A stretch of 64,000 nucleotides of DNA from RI-153 sp963721725 (GTDB taxonomy: Bacteria > Chloroflexota > Anaerolineae > Caldilineales > Caldilineaceae), in contig CAVRLX010000013.1 in the NCBI GenBank assembly GCA_963721725.1, positions 91,116 through 155,115 on the forward strand. The letters are read 5' to 3'. The position numbers and the translations under genes are program-made. Below, piece after piece: positions 36,073-45,907 of this stretch; position 1 is the stretch's first letter; the number at the start of each line of letters is the position of its first letter. The notes beneath the pieces are model-generated. The model saw only the letters and a list, made by a program, of their open reading frames with translations, made no database searches and was not told the origin of the DNA.

Positions 36073-38954
36073 TTACTGTACAACCACCTGACCCATCATG
36101 CTGGGGTGGCGCTGGCAGAAGTAGTCGTAATCGCCCGCCTCGGTGAATGTAAAGCTAAAGGTCTGCCCTTGGCTCAACACACCAGAATCAAAGAGGCCCG
36201 TGAGTGCATTGGGAGCACCTGCGGTAACCGTGTGGCCTGCGCCGTCCTGGTTAGTCCAGATCACCGTAGTGCCAACGGCAATCTCCAGAGGGCTGGGCAT
36301 GAACATAAAGGTCTTGATGTCCACCATGACGGTTTCGCCGGTGGTGGCTTCCTCGGCAACGGGAGCGGCCTCTTCGGCTTCGCTGCTTTCCGTCTCTTCC
36401 ATCTCGGCGTCATCTGTCATCTCGTCCATCCCCATGCCTTCGTTGGCAAAGTTGTCGGGGAATTGAGCGATAATGGCGTCAGCCAGTGGGTTGGCGATCA
36501 TGCCCATGTGCGCATAGGCCTCGCGCAGCGCTGTGTAATAGACGGCGGCATCTTCCATGCTCGCAGCATCGATCACCGCCAGCGTAGTACCTGCGTGTGT
36601 CCCCACGAGACCGGCTACGGCTTCAATCGGCAGATTTTCGTTGGCCGAGTTCAGGAAAGCGGCAAAGTCGGTGGCGTACTCTTCCAACTTGGTGCGGGCC
36701 GCATCCTGCGCATTGGTATCATCGGCGGCAACGGCCAGGCTATAGTCGATGAAGAAACCGATGTGCTTGCGCCACAGGGGCAAGAAGGCTTCGCCAGCGG
36801 CATCGCCATAGATGGAACCGATGGCCCCGGCAATGTCCTGGCTGTTGGCATCCAACGCGCCAGCGGCAGCTTCAAACTCAATGGTGCGTGCGCCCACAGA
36901 AGCGGTGGCGGAACGGGCTACCAGATGAGTATGCTCGCCCAACAGCGAGATCAACGCTGCACGCAGTCCCGAGCCGTCAGAATCTGCGGCGCCGGGGAAG
37001 AGATCGGGGAATTGCGTGCTAATCGCCGCGGACAGTGCGGCAGCACTGCCACCCATGTGAGCGTAGGCATCGCGCAGAGCCATGTAGGCCGTTTGCTGAT
37101 TGCCCGATTCTTGGGGCGTGGCTTCGGCCTGGGCGTCGATTACAGCCGTGAGCGTGCCCACGTGCATGCGCAGGTTATCGGCAAACGCTGCCGGGTCCAC
37201 GTTAGGATTGGCCGAGTTCAAGAAAGCGGCGAAGTCGTCGGCATACCCATCTAAATCGGCCAGCGCTTGGGTTTTGCCGTCATCATCACCACTGGCAACC
37301 GCCACTGTGTAATCGACAAAGAAGCCGATGTGGGTGCGCCAGAGTTCAAGGAAGGTTTCGCCAGCGGCGTCGCCATAGACCAAGCCAACTGCACCTGCGA
37401 GATCCTGGCTGTTGCCATCCAGCGCGCGCCGGCGGCAGCTTCAAACTCAGCTTGGCGACCGCGCAGCGCGGCTTCGGTGGCACTCGAGGCCAGCAGCACG
37501 TGCTCGCCTAATAACTGTTGCAGGACACCGCGCAACATGGCGGCGGGCATCACGGCCTCATCGGCCATGTCCATGCTGCTGTGGTCCATTTCTTCATCCA
37601 TCATCGCCATACCGAAGGTTTCGGGGAACTGGGCGACAATCGAACCGGCCAGCGCATCGGCCACCATTCGCATGTGACCATAGGCTTCGCGCAGGGCGGT
37701 GTAGGCTTCCACGGGCATGTCGGCGGCCTGGGCGTCAATCACAGCCGTGAGCGTGCCCACGTGCGGAACCAGCAACCCGACCACGGCCTCAACGGGCAGA
37801 TCCGGGTTGGCGCTGTTCAGGAAAGCGCCAAAGTCAGTGGCATAGCCAGTGAGGTCATCAATGGCTTTTTGTTTCATGGCTTCGTCGCCGGTGGCGGTTG
37901 CCACGGTGTAGTCTACAAAGAAGCCAATGTGGGTGCGCCACAAGGGCAAGAAGGCTTCGCCAGCGGCATCACCATAGACGGAGCCAACGGCCCCGGCAAG
38001 GTCCATGCTGTTGCCATCAAGGGCGCCGGCGGCGGCTTCAAACTCAGTCTGACGACCATCCAGCGCGGCGTTGGTTGCCATAGCGGCCAGATAGACATGT
38101 TCGGCCAGCAGCGTGTTCAGGGCAGAATAGAGGCCCGCACTGGCACTGTCCACGGAACCGCTGAAGACTTCAGGGAACTGGGCACCGATAGAACCGGCCA
38201 AGGCCGATGCAATCATGTCCATGTGCATATAGGATTCGCGCAGAGCGGCAAAGGCGGCTTCGTTATCGCCAGCAGCCTGGGCATCAATCACAGCCGTGAG
38301 CGTGCCCACGTGCGGTACGAGCAGGTCAACGACGGCTTGAATGGGCAGATCGGGGTTGGCGCTGTTGAGGAATGCGCCGAAGTCGCTGGCATAGCCAGTC
38401 AGGTCGTCAATGGCCTTTTGTTTCATGGCCGCGTCGTCGGTGGCGGTTGCCACGGTGTAATCCACAAAGAAACCAATGTGGGTGCGCCACAGAGGCAGGA
38501 AGGCTTCGCCAGCGGCGTCGCCATAGATGGAGCCAATCGCAGTGGCGAGGTCCTGGCTATTGGTATCCAGCGCGCCGGCAGCGGCTTCAAACTCGGCCTG
38601 GCGACCGCCCAAGGCAGCCCCGGTGGCACTGGCTGCCAGCAACACGTGTTCGCCGAGCAGTTGATCCAGCGTCACACGCAGGCCAGCGACGTCAACGGTG
38701 TCGCTCTCTTCCATGTCCGCCATCTCTTCTTCGGCGGGCATTTCTTCTTCTGCCGTCTCTTCGGCCATAGCCGTCGGTTCTGCCGTCGGTTCTGCCGTGG
38801 GCATTGCCTCGGCCATGACCGTAGGTTCCGCGGTTGCTTCCATCTCGGCCATGGGCGCTGTGGGCGCAACAGTGATGGTGCAGGCGGTGAGCACCAGAAC
38901 GGCGATCATGGCGATTGAAAATAGGGTAGTGATTCTACGCAAAGACTTTTTCAT
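36073..38954 (-). CDS. Lipoprotein with four His-conserved helical repeats and a C-terminal cupredoxin domain (one frameshift)
   Basis: About 959 residues after removing two extra bases near 37427 (GCGCGC). It starts with a lipoprotein signal (lipobox LVLTAC) and an acidic Glu/Met/Thr-rich spacer. Four repeats of about 170 residues follow, each with EH at the start (LLGEHVLLAAS), FEAAAGALD, LWRTHIGFFVDYT, PHVGTLTAVIDA and Y-H-M near the end. The conserved His and Glu suggest a metal-binding helical bundle; a Met/His-rich spacer (MDEEMDHSSMDMADEAVM) separates repeats 2 and 3. The last 85 residues are a type 1 copper cupredoxin (His in GHTVTAG; Cys, His, Met in YFCQRHPSMMG). It lies beside sigma and anti-sigma genes. 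Confidence 0.8.
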
Positions 38955-39072
38955 ACTTTCCTCTTTGGGGGTGGGGGGTTGAATGCGAAATTTAGCAAAT
39001 CGATTGCCAACGTGGGTACGATCCATACGAAATCCTTTCATGCAATCCAATGCTGGATGTTGTCACACGGTG

Positions 39073-39122
39073 GGTGCAGGCCGTAGGTAGATGGATGAGT
39101 CGTCTACAATTGCCTGCACCTA
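39073..39122. promoter_or_regulatory. Inverted repeat upstream of the cupredoxin lipoprotein
   Basis: GGTGCAGGC and GCCTGCACC arms separated by about 30 bases, 120 bases before the lipoprotein start. It could be an operator or a leader hairpin. Confidence 0.4.
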
Positions 39123-39186
39123 TCCTGACGCAGCCCTGGGCCGAATGGATTTATTCAATTTGGAGCAAGCACTCACTTTGCATAAC

Positions 39187-39216
39187 AAAAAGGACGGACA
39201 CCAGAGTGTCCGTCCT
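39187..39216 (-). terminator. Intrinsic terminator after the anti-sigma gene
   Basis: On the minus strand AGGACGGACAC, 4-base loop, GTGTCCGTCCT followed by TTTTTG. It separates the sigma/anti-sigma unit from the lipoprotein gene. Confidence 0.87.
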
Positions 39217-39249
39217 GAAATGACGATGGATGTATGGGCAATGGGAGCG

Positions 39250-40233
39250 TTACCCTTTGACTGTCCCCAGCAGAACAATCGGGCCAGTGGGCTGTTGGCT
39301 GCCACTCTCTGGTTCGATGCTGACGCCGATCGCGGCGTAGTTTACCGCAAGATCGGCTGCGGCGAGGGTCGCCGCAGCGTGACCGTCTTCGTCTACCTGT
39401 ACCAGACCCGCAGGCACAGGCGCTCCCTCTTCTGGAATCAGCCAGAGTTCGTAGATCTGTCCCGCTGGCAAGGGCTGCAAATCATGCAAGACCAGCACAT
39501 TGGCATCGCGACCAGCATAGAAGACGCCACTGGCTCCGGGCGATTCTTCGGTGCCTTCCAACGCCACCACCTGTGTGGCAGTAGAAAAGAGCGCCAGTTG
39601 ATTCTCGCGTTCAAACATGCGCTGTTGGAGATCATCGTTCACTGCTTCCAACTGCTCGTTTTGGAGCTGAAGGGCGCTTAGTTCTTGCTGCATTTGGTCC
39701 AGTCTGCCGGTTAGCACATTCATGCGCCCACCAGTTTGACCGATATAAATCACCATTAACAGCGCTGCCGTGGCCGTGACCGCCGTCAATCCCGGCCAGA
39801 TCAGATTGTTGCCAAACCAACGGCGCAGACTGGCGAGCCAATCATCAGCCGGGGCAGCCTTAGACGCGGGAATCGGGCGCATAGCGGGCGTTGCCGGTAA
39901 CAAGGGTTGTGGCGTAGTCACTGGCCGGGCTGCGGCCACTGACTGCTGCTCCGCTTGATCTTGATGGATGCGCGCCATTAGCTGACTTTTGGCGCGAGGG
40001 GGTGGCGCAATTTGGGGAGCAACAAAGGCCAACTGGCCCATAGTCTCCTCCAGCCGCTCCAGTTGGCGCAAGAGAGACTGATGTTGATGGATATAATCAT
40101 CCACCATTAACATTTCGCTGGCCTCCAGCGCGCCCAGCACATAGGCCGGTAACATCTCTTCAATAGCTGCATAGCCAGGAAAAGAGGCGTTGCGATTATA
40201 TCTTTCTTCGGAATCTACAGGATATCTTTTCAT
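39250..40233 (-). CDS. Anti-sigma factor of the RskA type
   Basis: A 327-residue membrane anti-sigma factor. The N-terminal cytoplasmic domain (EEMLPAYVLGALEASEML) binds the sigma factor, a transmembrane helix (LIWPGLTAVTATAALLMVIYI) follows a Pro-rich linker, then a short coiled coil (LQNEQLEAVNDDLQQRM), and the C-terminal RskA domain contains QIYELWLIPEEGAPVPAGL. Such proteins are released by regulated proteolysis. It lies 65 bases after the sigma gene, so they are co-transcribed. Confidence 0.9.
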   Translation of the reverse strand: MKRYPVDSEERYNRNASFPGYAAIEEMLPAYVLGALEASEMLMVDDYIHQHQSLLRQLERLEETMGQLAFVAPQIAPPPRAKSQLMARIHQDQAEQQSVAAARPVTTPQPLLPATPAMRPIPASKAAPADDWLASLRRWFGNNLIWPGLTAVTATAALLMVIYIGQTGGRMNVLTGRLDQMQQELSALQLQNEQLEAVNDDLQQRMFERENQLALFSTATQVVALEGTEESPGASGVFYAGRDANVLVLHDLQPLPAGQIYELWLIPEEGAPVPAGLVQVDEDGHAAATLAAADLAVNYAAIGVSIEPESGSQQPTGPIVLLGTVKG

Positions 40234-40249
40234 GCAACTAACCTATAGT

Positions 40250-40263
40250 CACCCATATGGGTG
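40250..40263. promoter_or_regulatory. Perfect 14-bp palindrome between sigma and anti-sigma genes
   Basis: CACCCATATGGGTG, in the 65-base gap between the two genes. It could be an operator or chance. Confidence 0.35.
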
Positions 40264-40298
40264 GATGATCAATCATTTATTTGAATGAAGGGGAGCAG

Positions 40299-40895
40299 TT
40301 AGGCCATATCCTCTTCTCGATAGCCCGCTGCCCGCAACAGTCGCTCCAACTTGTTGAGACCCATACGCACCCTGGTTTTGATCGTGCCCAGAGGCGTCAT
40401 TGTGTACTCGGCGATCTGCTGCTGGCTCATGCCTTCAAAATAGGCAAGCTCTAAACAGAGCCTTTGCTCGTCGGGTATCTGATCCAACGCCAGCCGAATA
40501 TGTTGACGATTCCAGATGCGTTCGATCTGCTCCTCGACGCCGTACGGGGCGGGCGAGGTAAGATGTTCCAGCGCCTCTGGCTCGCTATCCACTGTCTGGG
40601 GCCGGACCTTCTGCCTGCGTAATTGATCCAGCGCCTTGTTGCGGGCGATCCGGTAAAGCCAAGCGGCCGCAGCGCCGTTTCCGCCAAACTGATCGGCTTT
40701 CTTCCAGACCTGCCAGAATGTCTCTTGCAACAGATCTTCGGCAATCGCTTGGTTCGCGACAATGCGCAAGAGCAAGCTGTAGACCGTCTGATTATGCCGA
40801 TCATAGAATTCTTCCAGCGCGTCAGAATCGCCAGTCACAATGTGGGCGAGCAACATTTCATCAGTCAACAAAGACTCTTTGGTTGCCTGGGTCAT
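40299..40895 (-). CDS. ECF-type RNA polymerase sigma factor (SigK-like)
   Basis: A 198-residue sigma-70 family member. Region 2 has LEEFYDRHNQTVYSLLLRI and AEDLLQETFWQVWKKADQF; region 4 has LDQIPDEQRLCLELAYFEG and the HTH MSQQQIAEYTMTPLGTIKTR. No region 3 is present, as expected for ECF sigma factors. The adjacent RskA-like gene is its likely membrane-bound antagonist. Probable targets are its own locus, including the cupredoxin lipoprotein, ferritin-like and sortase genes. Confidence 0.93.
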   Translation of the reverse strand: MTQATKESLLTDEMLLAHIVTGDSDALEEFYDRHNQTVYSLLLRIVANQAIAEDLLQETFWQVWKKADQFGGNGAAAAWLYRIARNKALDQLRRQKVRPQTVDSEPEALEHLTSPAPYGVEEQIERIWNRQHIRLALDQIPDEQRLCLELAYFEGMSQQQIAEYTMTPLGTIKTRVRMGLNKLERLLRAAGYREEDMA

Positions 40896-41294
40896 TGGAT
40901 GCCCATTTGTCCTTCTGTCTTGTTAGACGCAGCGAACCGCGTCATGGATGTATAGAATAATCCAAAATAAAAAAAATTGGTAATAATTCCGTTAACTAGC
41001 TGCCATTTTCATAAGTGTGTATATATCCAACCCAATCTCCGCCGCTGCCATTCCTAACTGAATGCTCCACTGGTGTTTTGCTAGGCGACGCGTGCCAACT
41101 GGCGATCGGGGTTGACGGCTACAGCATGGGCTACGCGCTCCCAAAGCAGGCGATCTGAGATAGGGTCTATGTACAAATAGATGGCCCCAGGTCGATGTTG
41201 CGCTAACTGACCCACCGTTTCAGCCGATAGACCTTGCCCGCGCCATAGCTGAGCGGTTGGCCCGATCAAAAAATAGCGGCAATGGTGGCCGTGT
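40896..41294. other. Intergenic region with a doubtful small minus-strand frame
   Basis: Left part is the AT-rich upstream region of the sigma gene. A minus-strand frame of about 66 codons (41081-41280; LIGPTAQLWRGQGLSAETVG ...) continues after the SixA stop. It has no recognised family or good start and may be a remnant. Confidence 0.3.
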
Positions 41295-41811
41295 TCATGT
41301 ATATTTTTTGAGGGTACGGGGGCCGACCAGAAGGCGCAGGCTGCCGCTGCCCCAGCGGACCTGTCGCCAGCGGGCCACTTCAAGATGGACCTGCGCCACG
41401 CCTGCTGTGGGGAAATGCAGATTGAGACGCGCATCATCACCACTGCATAGTCCAGAGAGCAACATGCTCAGGCCGGGGTTGTGGCCGACAATAATAACAT
41501 GTTGTGCGCTTTCTGGCTGCTCGCGCACGATCTCCATCAACACGGCTGCCGAGGCTTCATAGATGCGTGGCTCCAGCCCGACTTTGTCTAGGTCAATGCC
41601 GCTCTCTGCGAGGAGTATCTCGGCTGTGTGCTGGGCACGCGCCAGCGGGGGAGGAGATGATGCGATCCGGGAGAATTTTGCTGCTTAGCAGGAGCGGCGT
41701 AATACGCTCAATCTGTTTGTGCCCTTTGGCCGTCAAAGGTCGTTCAAAATCAGGCTGGGCAGGGTCTGCGGGGGCGGCTTTGGCATGGCGAACAATCGTC
41801 AGGTGTTTCAT
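41295..41811 (-). CDS. SixA-like phosphohistidine phosphatase (one frameshift)
   Basis: A histidine-phosphatase superfamily protein. The catalytic RHG-type motif is LTIVRHAKAAP at the N-terminus, and the second His is in VIIVGHNPGLSMLL. One extra C in a CCCCC run near 41650 splits the frame; without it the protein is about 171 residues, with RIISSPLARAQHTAEILLAE across the join. SixA removes phosphate from His of phosphotransfer proteins. It is monocistronic, divergent from glmS. Confidence 0.85.
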
Positions 41812-41985
41812 AGGTTTAATGGGAAAGGGTCTTAATGGGAATGGATGATGGCTGAAGTGGCGCGTAGCAACGTATTTGCCAGGCACACAGTAGGTGGCAA
41901 GACGAGCACAAATGTAGACACATTATAGGCAAAAGCCAGAGTGTTCGTCAAACAGACGAAAATTTATATCTCAGTCTACGTCTAC

Positions 41986-42014
41986 TTGCACAATGGTGTC
42001 GGATTGGCTACACT
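41986..42014 (+). promoter_or_regulatory. Sigma70-type promoter of glmS
   Basis: TTGCAC, 17-base spacer, TACACT. Transcription would start near 42021, about 75 bases before the ribozyme cleavage site. Confidence 0.65.
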
Positions 42015-42090
42015 GCGCACATCACCCACTATGGCGTGATCTGAACTTATCCAAGGAGATGCCTATTTGAATCTACCCGATCTGTTTGAG

Positions 42091-42350
42091 GGAAGAGCGC
42101 ATGGCCCGGCATGTTGTATCGCCGGGTGACGAGGAAGGGGTTCCTGGCAGCAGTGTCAGGTTAACCGAATCTCCAGATTCGGGAAAATCGAACGATCAGC
42201 GGATGCCCCCAGGTCGCAGTTACTGGCCTGACCCAGCGCCATCTCCGGCGTTGGTTGTATTCCCTCCTAATCTATCCAAAGCAAACGCCCAAAACCGGTG
42301 GGTAACCGTCGGTACAACCGCGTTAAGCGGTAACCATCTCAACGTCAGCA
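42091..42350 (+). ncRNA. glmS ribozyme/riboswitch
   Basis: Conserved core elements occur in order: AGAGCGC (cleavage expected between A42096 and G42097), a stem CCCGGC.../GCCGGG, TGACGAGGA, GGGGTT, ATCGAA and CAGCGGATGCCCCC. P3-like CAGGTC/GGCCTG and a following stem CCAGCGCC/GGCGTTGG are present. Glucosamine 6-phosphate acts as the cofactor for self-cleavage and lowers glmS expression. Two extra hairpins (CCTG...CAGG and CCGAATCT/AGATTCGG) lie between GGGGTT and ATCGAA. The 3' limit is approximate. Confidence 0.85.
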
Positions 42351-42445
42351 GCGCAGATTGGCGCGTGGGGATTGAAAGAGAGGTTTTCTCTTCATCGCCC
42401 GATTGCCTATTCCTGCCTGCTTTATACCTGAGGAGGGAAAATAGT

Positions 42446-44303
42446 ATGTGTGGAATTGTTGGCTATATTGGTATGCGTAACGCCACGCCCATTGTGGTGG
42501 ACGGTCTGCGTCGTTTGGAATATCGTGGCTATGATTCGGCGGGGCTGGCGGTCCTCAACGGCCACGGCATTGAAGTGCGGCGCGAAGTGGGCAAACTAGC
42601 CGGGCTGGAAACGCTGCTGGCTGCCGATCCCATTGCCGGTGGGCTGGGCATTGGACACACGCCGCTGGGCCACTCACGGACCGCCCAGCCAGCGCAACGC
42701 CCACCCCCACCGCAGCCCCGATGGACAGTTTGCCGTGGTGCAAAACGGGATTGTCGAGAATTTTCAGACGTTGCGCCGCCGCTTACAAGGCGAAGGCTAT
42801 GACTTTGTCAGCGACACCGACACCGAGGTCATCGTCCATCTGATCCATCACCATTATCACAACGGCAGCGGGCGCGAACTGCTGACCGCCATCCGCGCCG
42901 CCGCCGCCGAGATCGAAGGCCCCAGCGCTATTGCTGTCATCGCCGAGGCCCACCCCGGCCAAATTGTGGTGGTGCGATTGGGCAATGCCGGTGGCGTGGT
43001 GATCGGCTATGGCGAGGGCGAAACTTACCTTGCCAGCGATATTCCGGCGCTTTTGCCCTATACGCGACGCATGAGTTTTCTGGGTGATCGCCAGATGGCG
43101 GTGCTGTCGGCCACGGCGGTGACCCTCACTGATCTTGACGGCAACCCGGTTGAAGTTCCTGTGGTGGAGATTGACTGGGACGCCGACGCCGCCGAAAAGG
43201 GCGAATATCGGCATTTTATGCAAAAGGAGATCTTCGAGCAGGCCCAAAGCATTACGCGCACGCTGGCCCATCGCATTAATTTTGAAGAGCAGCGTGTGGA
43301 ACTGGCCGATCTCAACTTGAGCGACGCTCAGGCCCGGCGGTTGCGCAAGCTGATAATTGTGGCCTGTGGCACGAGCTACTATGCGGGGCTGGTGGGTAAA
43401 TTTATCATCGAGCGGCTGGCGCGCCTGCCTGTGGAGGTGGACTATGCCAGTGAGTATCGCTATCGACAGCCGGTATTGGGCGACGATGAGATGGTGCTGG
43501 CGATTACGCAGAGCGGCGAAACGGTGGATACGCTGGCGGCGCTGGAAGAGGCGCGCCGCCACGGCGCGTTCACGGCGGCGATTGTCAACGCCGTGGGCAG
43601 CCAGGCGGCGCGGGTCTGTGATGGGGTAATCTACATGCACGCCGGCCCAGAGATCGGCGTTGCCAGCACCAAAGCCTTTACTACGTCGTTGGTCGATCTG
43701 GCGCTATTGGGGCTGACATTAGCCCAAGCCCGCCAGACTATAGGCGCAGACGAGCGCGCAGCGCTGGTGGAGGCGTTGGTCGCTTTGCCGGGATTGGTGG
43801 GCAAGGTGCTGGGCGAGGCGCGCACGACGGATCGCTATCAACGGCTGGCCGCCCGCTATGGCGAATGCCGTAATTTCCTCTATTTGGGGCGCGGGGTCAA
43901 CTACCCCGTGGCGTTGGAGGGGGCGCTCAAGTTGAAGGAGATCAGCTATATCCACGCCGAGGGCTATCCGGCGGGCGAGATGAAACATGGCCCGATTGCG
44001 CTGATTGACGAGAGTATGCCCACGGTGGTGGTGGCCCCGCAAGATAGTGTCTATGACAAGATGGTGGGGCAGATCGAACAAGTGAAGGCGCGCAAAGGCG
44101 CTGTATTGGCCGTGGCTTGGGCTGATGATGAGTATATTCGCAGCAAGGCCGACGACATGCTGCCGATTCCGCGCAGCCACGAACTGTTGACGCCTGTGCT
44201 GGCGGTGATTCCGCTGCAACTGCTGGCCTATGAAATCGCTCTCCTGCGCGGTGCGGATGTGGATCAGCCGCGCAATCTGGCGAAGAGTGTGACCGTGGAA
44301 TAG
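42446..44303 (+). CDS. glmS: Glutamine-fructose-6-phosphate aminotransferase (one frameshift)
   Basis: Makes glucosamine 6-phosphate from fructose 6-phosphate and glutamine, the entry to cell-wall amino sugars. The Ntn-type glutaminase domain starts with Cys2 (MCGIVGYIGMRNATPI). The frame is broken by one extra C near 42664, inside the family motif GHTRWATHG; the reconstructed protein has 618 residues. Two SIS domains follow (IIVACGTSYYAGLVGKF, ITQSGETVDTLAAL, EISYIHAEGYPAGEMKHGPIALI) and the C-terminus is NLAKSVTVE. AGGAGG lies 10 bases before the ATG. A glmS ribozyme precedes it. Confidence 0.95.
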
Positions 44304-44324
44304 CGAGGAAGGAATAGCGAGGAA

Positions 44325-44398
44325 GCGATTGGCGATTGGAGATTGGGGGCCATCATTAACCCCCACTCTCCCAATCTCCGATCCCTAATCGCCAGTCC
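44325..44398. repeat. Stuttered hairpin (GATTGG unit) after glmS
   Basis: Left arm 44325-44349 (GCGATTGGCGATTGGAGATT) and inverted right arm 44360-44398 (CCCAATCTCCGATCCCTAAT). It may act as the glmS terminator but lacks a T-run. Confidence 0.7.
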
Positions 44399-44494
44399 CT
44401 AATCCCCAGCCCCAATTTGGTTGCCACTCCCCTTTGGGGTACTATACCCATCCGAATCTGTGATGATTTTGGCTCAACTCAGCAAAAGGTATGG

Positions 44495-45292
44495 ATGGGT
44501 ATGGCGTCAAACAATTGTGCAAAAATTGGGCTGCGGCGAACCTGGATTATGGTTGTAATCGGGATCGGGTTGTTGGCGCTAACCGCGTGTGGTAATGATG
44601 CGGAAATTGAACCCACGCGCACCCCTATTCCCACCTATACGCCCACGCCAGCAGGCGCCGCCCCAGTTGCGGCGATTGAACAGCCCCCCACACCAACACC
44701 CGCCCCTGTGCTTGAAGTACCGCCCACCTCGACTTCTACGCCAGAGCCAACGGCGATCCCCACAGAGACGCCTCTGCCCACGGAGACGCCCACGCCTGTG
44801 CCACCGACGGAAACGCCAACGGCAACCCCGTTGCCCACGGAGACGCCAACGGCAACGCCGACGCCTACGGATACGCCTACGATTACACCTACGATTACGC
44901 CCACACCCACGCCTGATTATGCGTTTGTGCTGGAGGCGGCCGAACAGTTTCCCAGCCAGGTCCCCGATGTAGACGAAGTGCGCATTTATCTCTATGTCTA
45001 TTCTGAAAGTGCCTATGCTTTGGAAAATTACACGTTGCGTGTGGAGAAGGATAACGAGCTACTGCTGGTGCAGGCCCGCTCCACCGGCGGCATACCCGGC
45101 GAAACTCGCCCTGGCCCCACCATCTACACCCGCTTCGCCAATCTGGGCGCGGCCTTCTTCCAAGAGCCACTCGGCGCATGGACAGTGCAATTGGTTGATC
45201 CCAACGGCAGCTTGGCTGGCCCGCCCACTACGTTTGTACTGGGCGAGAATGACATCAACCGCGAGTTTTATGTGCGCTATAAACGCAAATAG
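44495..45292 (+). CDS. Lipoprotein with long Thr-Pro linker and C-terminal beta domain
   Basis: About 265 residues. The lipoprotein signal is IMVVIGIGLLALTACGN. It is followed by about 120 residues of Thr/Pro/Glu-rich linker (ETPTATPLPTETPTATPTPT) and a C-terminal domain of about 120 residues (EVRIYLYVYSESAYALENYT) with no recognised family. The start at 44495 has AAAGG upstream. The linker likely spans the cell envelope. The gene overlaps the 3' end of the convergent GNAT gene by 16 bases. Confidence 0.68.
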   Translation: MGMASNNCAKIGLRRTWIMVVIGIGLLALTACGNDAEIEPTRTPIPTYTPTPAGAAPVAAIEQPPTPTPAPVLEVPPTSTSTPEPTAIPTETPLPTETPTPVPPTETPTATPLPTETPTATPTPTDTPTITPTITPTPTPDYAFVLEAAEQFPSQVPDVDEVRIYLYVYSESAYALENYTLRVEKDNELLLVQARSTGGIPGETRPGPTIYTRFANLGAAFFQEPLGAWTVQLVDPNGSLAGPPTTFVLGENDINREFYVRYKRK

Positions 45293-45705
45293 CCCTCATC
45301 ACAGCGCTGACGCTCACGGTTGCGGATAAGCATACCCTGCCAGGGCTGGAAGCCGGCCTTTTCGTAAAACGGCACAAGGTCGGCGTCACAGATTAGATCG
45401 ATCATGTAAAGATGGCGGAGCTTCGCTGCCATGCGCTCCACCAACGCCTGCCCAATGCCCCGTTTGCGCCACTCCTCACGCACTTCCAAATGGGGAATGT
45501 AGGCTGCCGAGACCCCATCGCTGATCGCCGTGATATACCCGATCACGTATCCTTTTTCATCATCAAAGGCGACGATAAGGTAATCGCTGCCCCGAAAGAT
45601 ACGTAAAATATCTGGGGCGGCTGGCGGTGTTCCCCAATGAGAGAATAGCCCCCCCACGTGCCCTTCATCTAATCCTTGTGCTGTATCCAGATAGGTAATG
45701 GTCAT
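45277..45705 (-). CDS. GNAT-family acetyltransferase
   Basis: A 142-residue N-acetyltransferase. The acetyl-CoA binding loop is in LEVREEWRKRGIGQALVERM, with YLIVAFDDEKGYVIGYITAI as the central strands and VPFYEKAGFQPW as the family C-terminal motif. The substrate is unknown. It stands alone. A dispersed hairpin lies between it and the riboswitch. Confidence 0.87.
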   Translation of the reverse strand: MTITYLDTAQGLDEGHVGGLFSHWGTPPAAPDILRIFRGSDYLIVAFDDEKGYVIGYITAISDGVSAAYIPHLEVREEWRKRGIGQALVERMAAKLRHLYMIDLICDADLVPFYEKAGFQPWQGMLIRNRERQRCDEGYLRL

Positions 45706-45759
45706 AATTGGCTCCCGTTGTGGATGCGTTGGTGACGTTACTTTTTGGGTAACGATTCA

Positions 45760-45823
45760 GGTGCGACGCACTCGCCAGAGGTAGATGGGTTGTGAAAAGC
45801 GTGTGTGGCGAGTGCGTCGCACC
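45760..45823. repeat. Dispersed inverted repeat, copy 2 (GGTGCGACGCACTCGCCA arms)
   Basis: Arms 45760-45777 and 45806-45823 are identical to those at 6039-6101; the loop differs. It sits between the GNAT gene and the terC promoter. Confidence 0.85.
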
Positions 45824-45872
45824 CTAGACCTGATAGTTACTTTTTTGCGCAACAAGCGGACTAGACACAAAT

Positions 45873-45901
45873 TTGACAGTTGATTTTCTGTGCAATAGAC
45901 T
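45873..45901 (+). promoter_or_regulatory. Sigma70-type promoter of the terC riboswitch transcript
   Basis: TTGACA, 17-base spacer, TAGACT; start expected near 45908, at the beginning of the riboswitch. Confidence 0.78.
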
Positions 45902-45907
45902 AAACTT

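Noticed and set aside
36073..37383. Separate second gene with cupredoxin domain
   Set aside because: It continues the upstream lipoprotein repeat pattern exactly after a two-base shift, so it is the 3' part of one gene.
37518..38918. 466-codon plus-strand open frame
   Set aside because: Antisense shadow of the repeated cupredoxin lipoprotein; its own repeats mirror that gene.
42086..42445. Plus-strand frame upstream of glmS that reads into it
   Set aside because: It overlies the glmS ribozyme; the true start has AGGAGG and the invariant MCGIVGY.
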